The position numbers were made by a program, and so were the translations under genes. From the NCBI GenBank assembly GCA_017431625.1, contig JAFRKQ010000031.1, forward strand, positions 1 to 52,770: a DNA stretch of 52,770 bases. The letters are read 5' to 3'. The notes under the pieces were generated by a model. That model worked only from the letters and a program-made list of their open reading frames with translations. It made no database searches and was not told the origin of the DNA. Shown piece after piece: positions 35,608-43,439 of this stretch (position 1 is the stretch's first letter; each line of letters opens with the position of its first letter). Source of the DNA: a bacterium (GTDB lineage Bacteria > Patescibacteriota > Microgenomatia > UBA1400 > PJMF01).

Positions 35608-36459
35608 ATGAAATACATTATGAAGTACGTTTGCAAACACGTTCGTCTCGTCACCATCGTAGTCGGCGCCCTCGCGTTGTTCGGTGTCTACCTCAGCTAC
35701 CTCAACACAGACACTCACTTGAAACAGGCCTTCTACACTCGCGCCAGTATCGCCAGAGTTCTCACCCCGTGTTCCAATGATTCTCTGGAAGCTGTCAGCA
35801 AAGACTTAACTGTCATCAAAAGAATTATTGACAGCGACGCCTTTATCAAGACAGCCCACGCCGCAGTGCAAGAAACCAGCGCCGATCAGTCTAAAGACAT
35901 CGATGTCAACATCATCGCCATCTGCGATATTGTCTTGGTCGATGAAAGCAACGACATTAAAGTCGGTGCTAGCACGGGCCAGCTGACCATCGAAATGATG
36001 GCGCTAAGCGATGCCGCTTTTGCTTTCCTACCCACCTACATCACCGAAGGCAAAGGCACCTACCGCAACATCATCCTGCCAGCAGACGGCGAAAAATACT
36101 TTGCTATTGGTGAGGACGCCTATCAACTCTATAGACGCGCACACCGTTGGCAGAGCCCCATTGCCAGAATAATCGCCAGAAAGCTGCTTGACGAGGGTTA
36201 TCTCGATCATTGTCAGGCGGCAGTCGTCTACCTCCCCTTTCAGTTTGGACTTCACTTTCCTCATCCAAAAGAGAGTGGTCGTCCCTACGCCACCCACGTT
36301 GACGGAAAGCTGGTAATTTTTGCTAGTGCTATGAGCAAACTCGATATGATCGGCAGTCGGCTGTATCATGCCGGCATCATTGAAAGACCAGAGCTTGAGC
36401 ACGAGTACAGCGATGATGTCACAATCGAAGAAGTGATCAGAACTCATACCGGCAAATAA
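35608..36459 (+). CDS. unrecognised membrane-anchored protein
   Basis: 283 aa. N-terminal membrane helix (about 13-31, VTIVVGALALFGVYLSYL) and a soluble domain outside. No known motif: HRWQSPIARIIARKLLDEGY and VVYLPFQFGLHFPHP are the most distinctive stretches. SD AAAGGAG 12 nt before the ATG, consensus promoter and own terminator. The codon style (many C-ending codons) is like that of the 30298 gene. Function unknown. Confidence 0.75.
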   Translation: MKYIMKYVCKHVRLVTIVVGALALFGVYLSYLNTDTHLKQAFYTRASIARVLTPCSNDSLEAVSKDLTVIKRIIDSDAFIKTAHAAVQETSADQSKDIDVNIIAICDIVLVDESNDIKVGASTGQLTIEMMALSDAAFAFLPTYITEGKGTYRNIILPADGEKYFAIGEDAYQLYRRAHRWQSPIARIIARKLLDEGYLDHCQAAVVYLPFQFGLHFPHPKESGRPYATHVDGKLVIFASAMSKLDMIGSRLYHAGIIERPELEHEYSDDVTIEEVIRTHTGK

Positions 36460-36497
36460 CCTCGCCACCTACACACATGATAAAAACTACTGTTTAG

Positions 36498-36521
36498 ACC
36501 CCGCTTTCACGCGGGGTTTTG
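36498..36521 (+). terminator. terminator of the 35608 gene
   Basis: Stem ACCCCGC/GCGGGGT (36498-36504/36511-36517) then TTT. Confidence 0.88.
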
Positions 36522-36563
36522 ACTATCTGGCAGTCTCAGAATATTGTTCACAAAATTTACTCA

Positions 36564-36594
36564 GCGTTTAACAGTTGTTAGACAAATGTTTAAC
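36564..36594. repeat. 11-bp phased TTGTTAAAC array, copy F
   Basis: Units at 36564 (GCGTTTAAC), 36575 (TTGTTAGAC) and 36586 (ATGTTTAAC). It is followed by CCAGGTCAAAATGTGCACAA and AATTGACAGC, almost identical to the sequence after copy G, so the full element is about 75 bp. Confidence 0.88.
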
Positions 36595-36696
36595 CAATCC
36601 AGGTCAAAATGTGCACAAAAATTGACAGCCAAGTGACACCAACTCAAAAATATCTTTTGGCCATAAATTGCCCCTTGCATTTTTCCCCAAGTGTGA

Positions 36697-36826
36697 TATA
36701 ATAGGCTCAATTGTTCCAAAGACAGCGCGTTTTGGGTTCATTCCCATATAATTCACGCCGAGGACACGAGAGTGTAGACTTGATGACTTTGGGACAACCA
36801 AAGTTTTTTTAATAAAGGAAAAAACC
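36697..36826 (+). promoter_or_regulatory. rplJ promoter and attenuator leader (L10 leader candidate)
   Basis: TGTGATATAAT (TATAAT 36697-36702) gives a start near 36709. TTGTTCCAAAG (36711-36721) pairs with CTTTGGGACAA (36787-36797; one G-U) and closes the leader. The same 3' segment can instead form the terminator CTTTGG/CCAAAG (36787-36792/36798-36803) followed by T7. The two folds exclude each other, which fits known L10/L12 feedback by attenuation. SD AAAGG before the ATG. Confidence 0.7.
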
Positions 36827-37336
36827 ATGCCAAGCAGCAAAAACGAGCAAAACTTACAACTCACCAAGGACAAAATCGGTCAGGCAAAATCTGTCCTCAT
36901 TGTTGATTATGCCGGCACCCCCGTCAACGACCTCACTCAATTGCGCCGCGACCTCAAGCAAAATGGTGGTGAGTTTTTCGTCACCAAAAATACTTTGATC
37001 AATTTGAGTTTTGACAAAAAACCAGAAGTAGCCGATGCCCTCAATGGTATGAACGCTTTGATCCTCTCTTATGATGATGAGGTGGGGGCGGTCAAAGTCA
37101 CCTATGATTTTATCAAAGATAAAGAAAAAATGACCGTCAAAGTCGGCTACTTGGACGGCAAATTTTTGACGGCCAGCGAGGCTGAGGCCTTAAGTAAAAT
37201 ACCTGGCAAGAAAGAAATGTTGGCTACCCTCTTGCGCACGGTCCAAAAACCAGGCAACGACTTGGCCGGTGTCCTCCAGGCGCCAGTGCGCGATTTGGTT
37301 TATGCCTTGCAGGCTATTGTTGATAAGAAAGAATAA
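36827..37336 (+). CDS. rplJ: 50S ribosomal protein L10
   Basis: 169 aa. L10 features: SVLIVDYAGTPVNDLTQLRR, GGEFFVTKNTLINL and the C-terminal helix that carries L7/L12 dimers (VRDLVYALQAIVDKKE). Forms the base of the ribosomal stalk. First gene of rplJ-rplL. Confidence 0.95.
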   Translation: MPSSKNEQNLQLTKDKIGQAKSVLIVDYAGTPVNDLTQLRRDLKQNGGEFFVTKNTLINLSFDKKPEVADALNGMNALILSYDDEVGAVKVTYDFIKDKEKMTVKVGYLDGKFLTASEAEALSKIPGKKEMLATLLRTVQKPGNDLAGVLQAPVRDLVYALQAIVDKKE

Positions 37337-37379
37337 AAGTTACAAAGTAGCAAAAGAGTAATCAAGCAGAAAGGAAATT

Positions 37380-37757
37380 ATGGCAAATATTGATGATATC
37401 GTCGCCAGCATTGAGAAACTGTCACTCATGGAAGTGTCTGAGCTGGTTAAAGCCCTTGAAGACAAATTTGGTGTCTCGGCTGCCGCTCCTGTAATGATGG
37501 GGGCCGCTATGCCAGGTGCCGCCGCTGCTCCTGCTGAGGAGAAGACAGAATTTACTGTCGTCCTCAAAGATGCTGGTAGCAACAAAATTGCGGCCATTAA
37601 AGCCGTCCGCACTCTCAAACCAGATTTGGGTTTGGGTGATGCCAAGAAATTTGTTGAGGAAGCTCCCAAGAACGTCCTCGAAGATGTCAAAAAAGAAGAG
37701 GCTGAAGCTGCCAAGAAGACTCTTGAAGACGCTGGTTGTGTCGTGGAACTCAAATAA
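37380..37757 (+). CDS. rplL: 50S ribosomal protein L7/L12
   Basis: 125 aa. N-terminal dimerisation domain, Ala/Pro hinge (about 40-58) and the C-terminal factor-binding domain ([40 protein letters not shown]). Binds translation factors at the stalk. SD AGAAAGG, 43 nt after rplJ. Confidence 0.96.
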   Translation: MANIDDIVASIEKLSLMEVSELVKALEDKFGVSAAAPVMMGAAMPGAAAAPAEEKTEFTVVLKDAGSNKIAAIKAVRTLKPDLGLGDAKKFVEEAPKNVLEDVKKEEAEAAKKTLEDAGCVVELK

Positions 37758-37775
37758 TTTTCTCGACAGCAGTCA

Positions 37776-37806
37776 AAAAATCCCCGCCCACTGGCGGGGA
37801 TTTTTG
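37776..37806 (+). terminator. terminator of rplJ-rplL
   Basis: Stem ATCCCCGCC/GGCGGGGAT (37780-37788/37793-37801) flanked by A5 and T5. Confidence 0.92.
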
Positions 37807-37847
37807 TTGGTTGCTCGACCTTAATTAATGTATACATTTTGTACTCA

Positions 37848-37878
37848 GTGTTTAACAATTGTTAGACAAACGTTGAAC
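37848..37878. repeat. 11-bp phased TTGTTAAAC array, copy G
   Basis: Units at 37848 (GTGTTTAAC), 37859 (TTGTTAGAC) and 37870 (ACGTTGAAC). TGTATACATTTTGTACTCA precedes; CCAGGCCAAAATGTGCACAA and AATTGACAGC follow, as in copy F. Confidence 0.86.
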
Positions 37879-38019
37879 ACATCCAGGCCAAAATGTGCAC
37901 AAAAATTGACAGCAGTAATACAGACTGACAAAAAAATAATTCTTGTCCCTGCTTGCCGATTGTCTCGCCATCAGTTTTAAACTCTTCACAAATGCCCCCC
38001 GATATGCTACAATGACCTC

Positions 38020-39453
38020 GTGCACAAAAAACTATTCGCAATGAGCTTTGTGATTGCCTGGGCTAGCATTGGCCTGACACATTCGGTACATGCGGCCACT
38101 TACACCACACCCGCGATCCCTACTACTACCTATCCGGTAGAACAGCTGTCGTGGATTGTGACCAACCTCACGGATGTATCGCTCATCGTTCCTGAATATC
38201 AGACCAAAGCCACCAGCGATGAATCTGACCACTGGCAAGTGTTGTCGGATTTCAACTGTCAAGAGGACGAGCAGCTACTTAAATGTCGGGCCGCTATTCC
38301 CCCGTTACTTCAAGATATTTTGCAAGTACGCCTCACCTATCCCGACACTGCTTATCTGCAAACTTTCAATCTCACCCTCAGCCAAGACCAAAGCGAGATG
38401 CCCACTCACGAGCACGAACAGATTTATTACTCAGATTTCAAAATTCTTGATCCTAACTTGGAAGCAACAACTCTCTCTTGGCGTGAACAAGCCTTGACCT
38501 CAACTCCGCGCGATCGCTTAATTGTCCAAACCAGAGCCAGTCATGACGGCGTTTCCTGGACACCCTGGCAGGGCAATGCGAAGGCGCTAACGCTCACCGA
38601 TCTCAATCCCGAGGCTACCGCGGGGAGTCGCCCAGGACACTTGGATCTTTATGGCGTACCCACCAGTGGTTATGACTACCTACTGGCGACTTATCCCGAT
38701 GACAGCCGCCTCTACACCCTCGCTAGTCCTGCCGCCTTTGGCGCCGATGAAGCCGCGGCTTTTGCCCAATTGACACTTGCCCTAGAGAGCGTGGCCGATT
38801 TGCACCTCGGACAAGAAATCATGATCAGTGAAACTGTTGGTGCCGATACTTATCATCTCCGTGGCCTTATAAGCGACAAAAAAGACTCTACCAACGAAAT
38901 CTCAGTCTTCTCGTGGCAAGGAGCCATTCCGATCCAAAATGAGGCCATTTGCGGGACAGGAATGACCTTTTGTTACTCGCCGACCGCAACTATTCAGCCC
39001 CTGGTGACCAGTGTTTTCCCCACTCCCGAGACAAATGACGAGACTGATTACCCACAGCTGACTTTGGCTATCACTAGCAGTCGTGACGACCCCACTCCTG
39101 TCACCTACACGCCAGTACTAGAATCACTGGAGTTTTATCGTTATCTGGCTCCTACTTGTCTGGAATACTATCAGGACACTGCTGACAGTGCCACGAGCTC
39201 GGCCTCTCTCGCCTCCAGTTGTAAGACCCAAGCTATTGCTCTGCCAAACTCTCAAGAACACCAACCCCAGCAACTCCAATATCGGATCATTTATGGTTTT
39301 GCGGGTGATGTGGAGATCAGCGAGGTCTTTCTTCACCAAAACACCCCTGCCAATTACGCTTCCAGTAGCAATATTATGACCAATAGTAGCTATCGCTTGC
39401 GCGGCGGCAAAACCTTCCAGGCTGGCAATTCTCGGCCGTATTTCTGGCACTAA
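38020..39453 (+). CDS. secreted hypothetical protein
   Basis: 477 aa. Starts with GTG at 38020, placed 6 nt after an extended -10 TGCTACAAT (38008-38013), so leaderless with a GTG. Signal peptide about 1-25 (ending HSVHA). The mature part is Thr/Ser/Pro-rich and probably beta-rich, with conserved-looking Cys pairs; two regions read like repeated beta-sandwich domains (DRLIVQTRASHDGVSWTPW, about 168-186, fits a domain seen in surface proteins). No family is certain. Confidence 0.75.
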   Translation: MHKKLFAMSFVIAWASIGLTHSVHAATYTTPAIPTTTYPVEQLSWIVTNLTDVSLIVPEYQTKATSDESDHWQVLSDFNCQEDEQLLKCRAAIPPLLQDILQVRLTYPDTAYLQTFNLTLSQDQSEMPTHEHEQIYYSDFKILDPNLEATTLSWREQALTSTPRDRLIVQTRASHDGVSWTPWQGNAKALTLTDLNPEATAGSRPGHLDLYGVPTSGYDYLLATYPDDSRLYTLASPAAFGADEAAAFAQLTLALESVADLHLGQEIMISETVGADTYHLRGLISDKKDSTNEISVFSWQGAIPIQNEAICGTGMTFCYSPTATIQPLVTSVFPTPETNDETDYPQLTLAITSSRDDPTPVTYTPVLESLEFYRYLAPTCLEYYQDTADSATSSASLASSCKTQAIALPNSQEHQPQQLQYRIIYGFAGDVEISEVFLHQNTPANYASSSNIMTNSSYRLRGGKTFQAGNSRPYFWH

Positions 39454-39482
39454 AAATGCTCTGACCTCTTGGGTCAGAGCAT
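39452..39482 (-). terminator. bidirectional hairpin between convergent genes
   Basis: 11-bp perfect stem 39456-39466/39472-39482 with loop TCTTG. On the minus strand T5 follows, so it is mainly the terminator of the 39496 gene. It starts at the stop of the 38020 gene. Confidence 0.85.
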
Positions 39483-39495
39483 AATCTACTCACCA

Positions 39496-39762
39496 CTAGC
39501 AGTCAACGTGGGTTTTGCGACTCACCACCTGTAGACGATGGGTATCCCCCAGCTGGATGCCACCCATCACCTTTGACACCTCTTTGGGTCGGCAATAACG
39601 AGCCTCTTGTGAGCGTTGGAGACTGCGACGCAAAAATTTGCGGATCTCTTTGCTCAGGTCACTGCCACGCGAGGCAAACAGCTCTTCAGCTGCCTTTTTC
39701 AGGCCTCCATCCACCCGGACACCAATTGTTTCCACCGTGTTGGTTTTCTTTTTTGCTTTCAT
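39496..39762 (-). CDS. ribbon-helix-helix (RelB/DinJ-like) protein
   Basis: 88 aa from ATG 39762. Residues 8-45 (ETIGVRVDGGLKKAAEELFA, then SDLSKEIRKFLRR) have the strand-helix-helix pattern of RHH antitoxins of the RelB/DinJ type. No toxin gene follows (the neighbour converges), so it may be a solitary regulator. The promoter is weaker (TGATAGGAT 8 nt upstream). Copy H of the 11-bp arrays lies 54 nt upstream of the start. Confidence 0.65.
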   Translation of the reverse strand: MKAKKKTNTVETIGVRVDGGLKKAAEELFASRGSDLSKEIRKFLRRSLQRSQEARYCRPKEVSKVMGGIQLGDTHRLQVVSRKTHVDC

Positions 39763-39815
39763 ATACTTATATCCTATCAAATTTTATTATCACCGTCAAG
39801 AGGCAATTTCTCTTT

Positions 39816-39868
39816 TTGTTAAACACACGTTTAACAAACGCTGAACAGTCATTTAACAAATGTTTAAC
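39816..39868. repeat. 11-bp phased TTGTTAAAC array, copy H (five units)
   Basis: Units at 39816 (TTGTTAAAC), 39827 (ACGTTTAAC), 39838 (ACGCTGAAC), 39849 (TCATTTAAC) and 39860 (ATGTTTAAC), each 11 bp apart. The longest array, between the RHH gene and an HTH gene that diverge. Confidence 0.87.
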
Positions 39869-40343
39869 ATACATATCAAGAATAATTAAACAAAATGAGT
39901 ACAAAATTTGACAAAAATTTCCAGCGCTAAAACGAGATTTTGATTGACATGATCACTAAACTCGCAAGCGAAAGCCTCTAAGCCTGGTACTCTTCACGGC
40001 AAAAAGCACCAATATCTCATTAAAGCTAAATTGTATCGTCTGTACTACTAATCAATCAAGACTTTTTATTAATCCTATAAATAGTGAAAAAATTATTTAA
40101 GAAAAACCACGACTAAAAACTCCCAACCGCAAAAAATGCGAATGAACGGCATTTTTCGGGTAATCTTTCGGTAGCAATTTTACAAAATTTCGCATAAGCT
40201 TCGTTTTTAGGCCATTTTACCCCTTGACAATTGCTTGGTTTTTTGTTAAGTTACTATCAATCACGCACACACTCTGGCAAACAGATTGAAACGCGAGACA
40301 TATAGTATAAAATAAGTGAAAGAAAATAATATAGGAAGGAAAA
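39869..40343. other. AT-rich divergent gap
   Basis: No gene seen. It contains CCGCAAAAAATGCG (an inverted R1 5' piece, 40129-40142), ATCCTATAAATAG resembling the 20.4-kb gap, and the promoter and SD (AGGAAGG) of the 40344 gene. A short frame ending LIKAKLYRLYY near 40050 has no start. Confidence 0.45.
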
Positions 40344-40619
40344 ATGACTGACGCCATCAAAATGGACGAAAATGCCCTCAAAATCAAGAAATCGGGTTCA
40401 GCAGCGGAGGCCGCCAAACTTGATATCAACAACCTCCCCGATTTACTCACCGTCAAGGAAGTAGCCACGCTCTTGCGGGTTTCACCTTTGACAGTCAAGC
40501 GCTGGGGGGCGCGCGGCAAATTACCCGCTATTCGCATCAATTCTCGCGGTGATCGCCGCTACAAAAAAGAGGCTGTCATGTGGCTTTTGGGTATTGATCC
40601 TGAGGAGCGTGACGAATAA
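40344..40619 (+). CDS. excisionase/MerR-like helix-turn-helix protein
   Basis: 91 aa. Residues 33-75 match the HTH_17 fold: LLTVKEVATLLRVSPLTVKRWG, then a wing with AIRINSRGDRRYKKE (quoted in two parts). Such proteins bind DNA as excisionases or small regulators. Good SD AGGAAGG 5 nt before the ATG; TATAAAAT promoter about 35 nt further up. No integrase is near. Confidence 0.8.
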   Translation: MTDAIKMDENALKIKKSGSAAEAAKLDINNLPDLLTVKEVATLLRVSPLTVKRWGARGKLPAIRINSRGDRRYKKEAVMWLLGIDPEERDE

Positions 40620-40643
40620 AAGACACCTTTTCTTATTCATGTT

Positions 40644-41396
40644 TCACTGGTCAATGGTCCGCCACTGGCCAGTGATTTTTTTGTAGACAAAAACCGGCAA
40701 AGCCAGTTGTCGGCGCCAACGGTGAGGCTCTTGCCACAAGCGATACAGCCACTCAAGATGAAATTTTTGCCAGAGAGTGGGAGCGCGCCGCAATCGACCA
40801 GTCAAAAAGTCAAAACTGCCGCCCACAGCCATAGCTAGACGCACTCGTGATTGGCGCAAAAGCTCACGATGATCAATTAACCACTGTTCTTGGGTGGGCG
40901 CGCCCAAAGCCACCAAGACAATTTCTGGCCGCAGATGGGCAATTAAAGCCCGAATCGCCTGCTCTTCTTGATCAGTCGGTTGGCGTGCTTGTTGGTAGCC
41001 AGGGGCATAAGCTAGATCGTAAGTCTGGCCGTTGGCGACAACACGCAAGCGTCCGTCTGGCGCTTGGTAGCGACCGCCCACGAGCAAAATTTTAAGATTT
41101 TGCTTGTGGGCAAGCGCCAAAAGCGCCAAACAAGTATCGGCTCCCGTCAGGCGCGCGGCCGCACCGCTGGCCCAGACGAGGCCCTGCCCGTCTGGGAGCA
41201 GGTAGTCGGCCGCGCGCAGGCAGTCATGAAAAGCCTCATCGCGCGCCGCCAAGACAATTTGCTCTGGATTGGGTGTCATTATGATGGTAGTCGACGCTGA
41301 TTGACGCGCCAAAAGTACGTGTAGCAACTCACCCCACTCTTGCCAGCTGACATCCACCAGTCGCAAATCCCAAAAGGCTTTAGTTTTGATTGACAT
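40644..41396 (-). CDS. WecG/TagA/CpsF family glycosyltransferase
   Basis: 250 aa, usual length for GT26. Motifs: TPNPEQIVLAARD (Asn and Asp near the active site), LLPDGQGLVWAS with the catalytic Asp, LVALGAPTQEQWL, and AVGGSFDFLTGRLRRAP. Transfers a sugar (ManNAc(A) type) to an undecaprenyl-linked acceptor for wall polymers or surface glycans. TGGTATAAT (TATAAT 41409-41404) is 7 nt before the ATG (leaderless). Confidence 0.88.
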   Translation of the reverse strand: MSIKTKAFWDLRLVDVSWQEWGELLHVLLARQSASTTIIMTPNPEQIVLAARDEAFHDCLRAADYLLPDGQGLVWASGAAARLTGADTCLALLALAHKQNLKILLVGGRYQAPDGRLRVVANGQTYDLAYAPGYQQARQPTDQEEQAIRALIAHLRPEIVLVALGAPTQEQWLIDHRELLRQSRVRLAMAVGGSFDFLTGRLRRAPTLWQKFHLEWLYRLWQEPHRWRRQLALPVFVYKKITGQWRTIDQ

Positions 41397-41424
41397 AAGA
41401 GGTATTATACCACGGCCCGCAAAT

Positions 41425-41622
41425 CACTACTTTTTGGCACGAGTTTTTGCGCAAAAACACTATTTTTCCATAGGAGTTTTGTGGCAAATTCACTACTTTT
41501 TGGTAGGAGTTTTTGGAGTAAAACACTATTTTTCCATAGGAGTTTGTTGACAAAAATGCATCAAATTGTCAGCAGTTTTGATAGCAATATTCATCAAATT
41601 AGCAGGAGTTGGTCAAATTAAA
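41425..41622. repeat. 33-bp tandem repeat array, left of the DUF4143 ATPase gene
   Basis: Six contiguous 33-bp units at 41425, 41458, 41491, 41524, 41557 and 41590. Units 1-4 start CACTA, have T5, then (A/G)GAG followed by T3-5 at positions 16-24 and end in A-rich DNA; units 5-6 keep the (A/G)GAGTT part. There are no unique spacers. The array ends 2 nt before the ATPase stop codon. Confidence 0.85.
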
Positions 41623-41624
41623 GG

Positions 41625-42944
41625 CTATTCGCCTGGAAAAGCATCATGATTTTTGAGCATAAAGGCGGCATACAAGGGCACAGCCTTGACACCATTTTCC
41701 AGACCAAAATTGCGCGCGGAGACACGGATGGAATACCTTGGCTGGTATTTTTCCCGATATACCCGTAAACTTTTGGACTGTTTATTACTTGATGCTTTGA
41801 CCTCCACGGGCACAATTTCGTCACCCCAAGTCAAGAGAAAATCTATCTCGGCGGTGTTATTGGACTTCCAGTAGTGCAAAGGCACGCCATTGGCGACCAG
41901 ATGTTGAGCGACATAGTTTTCGGCCAGAGCGCCTTTAGCCAAAAAATCCCGATCCAGCATGATGTCTTGGATTGGCACTTCAACCAGCGTGGACAACAAG
42001 CCTGTATCACTCAAATATAGCTTAAAAATATTGTTCTGTCGAAAAAACTTTAGCGGTCTTTTGACATTATTAACTAAAAAACATTGATATATCAAATTGC
42101 TAGACGCCAACCAATCAACAGCTGAGTATAATTCTCGCTTCCCTGCGCCCGCCTTTACTTGTCGATACTGAAAACGTTTGAGCTCGCTCGCCAACATTGA
42201 GGGAATTGCTTGATATACGCTTTCAATCCAGACCGACTCAGCCTTACTAGTGACAAATTTGTTCATATCTGACAAATATTGTTGAATCAAAGATTGGGAA
42301 AAGTGATTATTAAAGGCCATAATATCCTTGTCAGCAGCAATAAAATCATTTACTGCCTCTGGCATACCGCCAACCAATAAATATTCATGATACAACCGCA
42401 TTAATTTGTCATGAACCACACACTTTTGATTGGCAACAAAACAACGATGTATTTCCTCTGACCACATAGAATGATCGAGTGCCCACAAAAACTCTTCAAA
42501 ATCCAACGGATACATCTGGTAAATATCTACCTTCCCTACCGGAAATGACTTATTAAAATTCCTCAATTTGACACCAAGAAGGCTACCGGCACATAAAACC
42601 CGATACTTAGGCAACATTTCATCAAAATATTTTAATGAAATTATTGCTTGATCTGACTCTTGAATTTCATCCAAAAAAATTACCGTTTTCCCCGGAAGGA
42701 TGCGATGCTGACTTTCCAGCGAAAGTTCTTTTATTTTATCCTCAAATGACATTTTGCTCTCAAAAATATCACGAACTCTTTCTTGTTTCATCAAGTTAAA
42801 ATACACATAATCATTGAAGTACTCACGGCAATATTGCGTGAGTAAATAAGTCTTGCCCACCTGGCGCACACCAATAACCATTAGTGGTTTAGCGTTATTT
42901 TGATGTCGCCAATTTTCTAGTACTCGATAAAATTTTCTCTTCAT
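41625..42944 (-). CDS. AAA ATPase with DUF4143 domain
   Basis: 439 aa. N-terminal P-loop ATPase: GVRQVGKTYL (25-34) and Walker B VIFLDEIQ. The C-terminal DUF4143 part has GALAENYVAQHL, YWKSNNTAEIDFLL and VPVEVKAS, a PD-(D/E)XK-like core. The family is widespread and mobile in CPR and Bacteroidetes; its role is not settled. TGTATAAT (TATAAT 42957-42952) is 7 nt before the ATG (leaderless). Direct 33-bp arrays lie on both sides, and it is more AT-rich than its neighbours, suggesting acquisition as a cassette. Confidence 0.9.
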   Translation of the reverse strand: MKRKFYRVLENWRHQNNAKPLMVIGVRQVGKTYLLTQYCREYFNDYVYFNLMKQERVRDIFESKMSFEDKIKELSLESQHRILPGKTVIFLDEIQESDQAIISLKYFDEMLPKYRVLCAGSLLGVKLRNFNKSFPVGKVDIYQMYPLDFEEFLWALDHSMWSEEIHRCFVANQKCVVHDKLMRLYHEYLLVGGMPEAVNDFIAADKDIMAFNNHFSQSLIQQYLSDMNKFVTSKAESVWIESVYQAIPSMLASELKRFQYRQVKAGAGKRELYSAVDWLASSNLIYQCFLVNNVKRPLKFFRQNNIFKLYLSDTGLLSTLVEVPIQDIMLDRDFLAKGALAENYVAQHLVANGVPLHYWKSNNTAEIDFLLTWGDEIVPVEVKASSNKQSKSLRVYREKYQPRYSIRVSARNFGLENGVKAVPLYAAFMLKNHDAFPGE

Positions 42945-42966
42945 AATCGATATTATACAACAGATT

Positions 42967-43098
42967 CACTACTTTTTGGCACGAGTTTTTTGGTGAAAAC
43001 ACTACTTTTTGGTAGGAGTTTTTTGAGTAAAACACTACTTTTCCATAGGAGTTTTTTGACAAAAATGCATCAAATTGGTAGAAATTTTAATAATGGGT
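42967..43098. repeat. 33-bp tandem repeat array, right of the DUF4143 ATPase gene
   Basis: Units at 42967, 43000, 43033 and a degenerate one at 43066, in the same orientation and with the same period as the left array. The junction GACAAAAATGCATCAAATTG is common to both arrays (41549 and 43058). An inverted piece AAAAACTCCTA follows at 43146. Confidence 0.85.
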
Positions 43099-43178
43099 GT
43101 AATTATATTGATAGATACAGGTTTTTAATATTTGTTTACTTGTAGAAAAACTCCTACTTGCAGCTGGCAAAAATGTGG

Positions 43179-43439
43179 TATAATAGACAACGAAACCAAC
43201 AATAATTAGTTGCAGAAGGGAGAAGCTGAGAGATAAGGATGAAGTTGCCAAACCAATAAAAACATAGTTTAGATGGGAATCGAATGCAAAAAGAAGCGGG
43301 GGACGCAATTTGGCTCTTAGCAAAGCATTTGATTTAGGTAGCCTTATAGGCTTCTCTTCAGACTAGTTTTGTTGGTTTCGGGTCAGAAAGTCGCCCGTTT
43401 CTTTTTGCCTCAAACCGCTTGCAACCACAGAAAGGTGCT
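43179..43439 (+). promoter_or_regulatory. promoter and structured leader of the FISUMP-type gene
   Basis: TGTGGTATAAT (TATAAT 43179-43184) predicts a start at 43191. The first 12 nt of the RNA (43191-43202, CGAAACCAACAA) are perfectly complementary to 43369-43380, closing a ~165-nt loop with hairpins (for example AGCCTTATAGGCT, 43350-43362) and a 15-codon ORF (43273-43320). The SD GAAAGG precedes ATG 43440. Same plan as the leaders of the two glycine-rich relatives. Confidence 0.65.

Noticed and set aside
39940-40052. Remnant of a RelE/ParE-like toxin
   Set aside because: A short frame ending LIKAKLYRLYY resembles a toxin end, but it lacks a start, is only about 32 codons long and lies on the wrong side of the RHH gene.
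41425-43098. CRISPR array
   Set aside because: Units are contiguous 33-bp variants of one another with no unique spacers and no cas genes.
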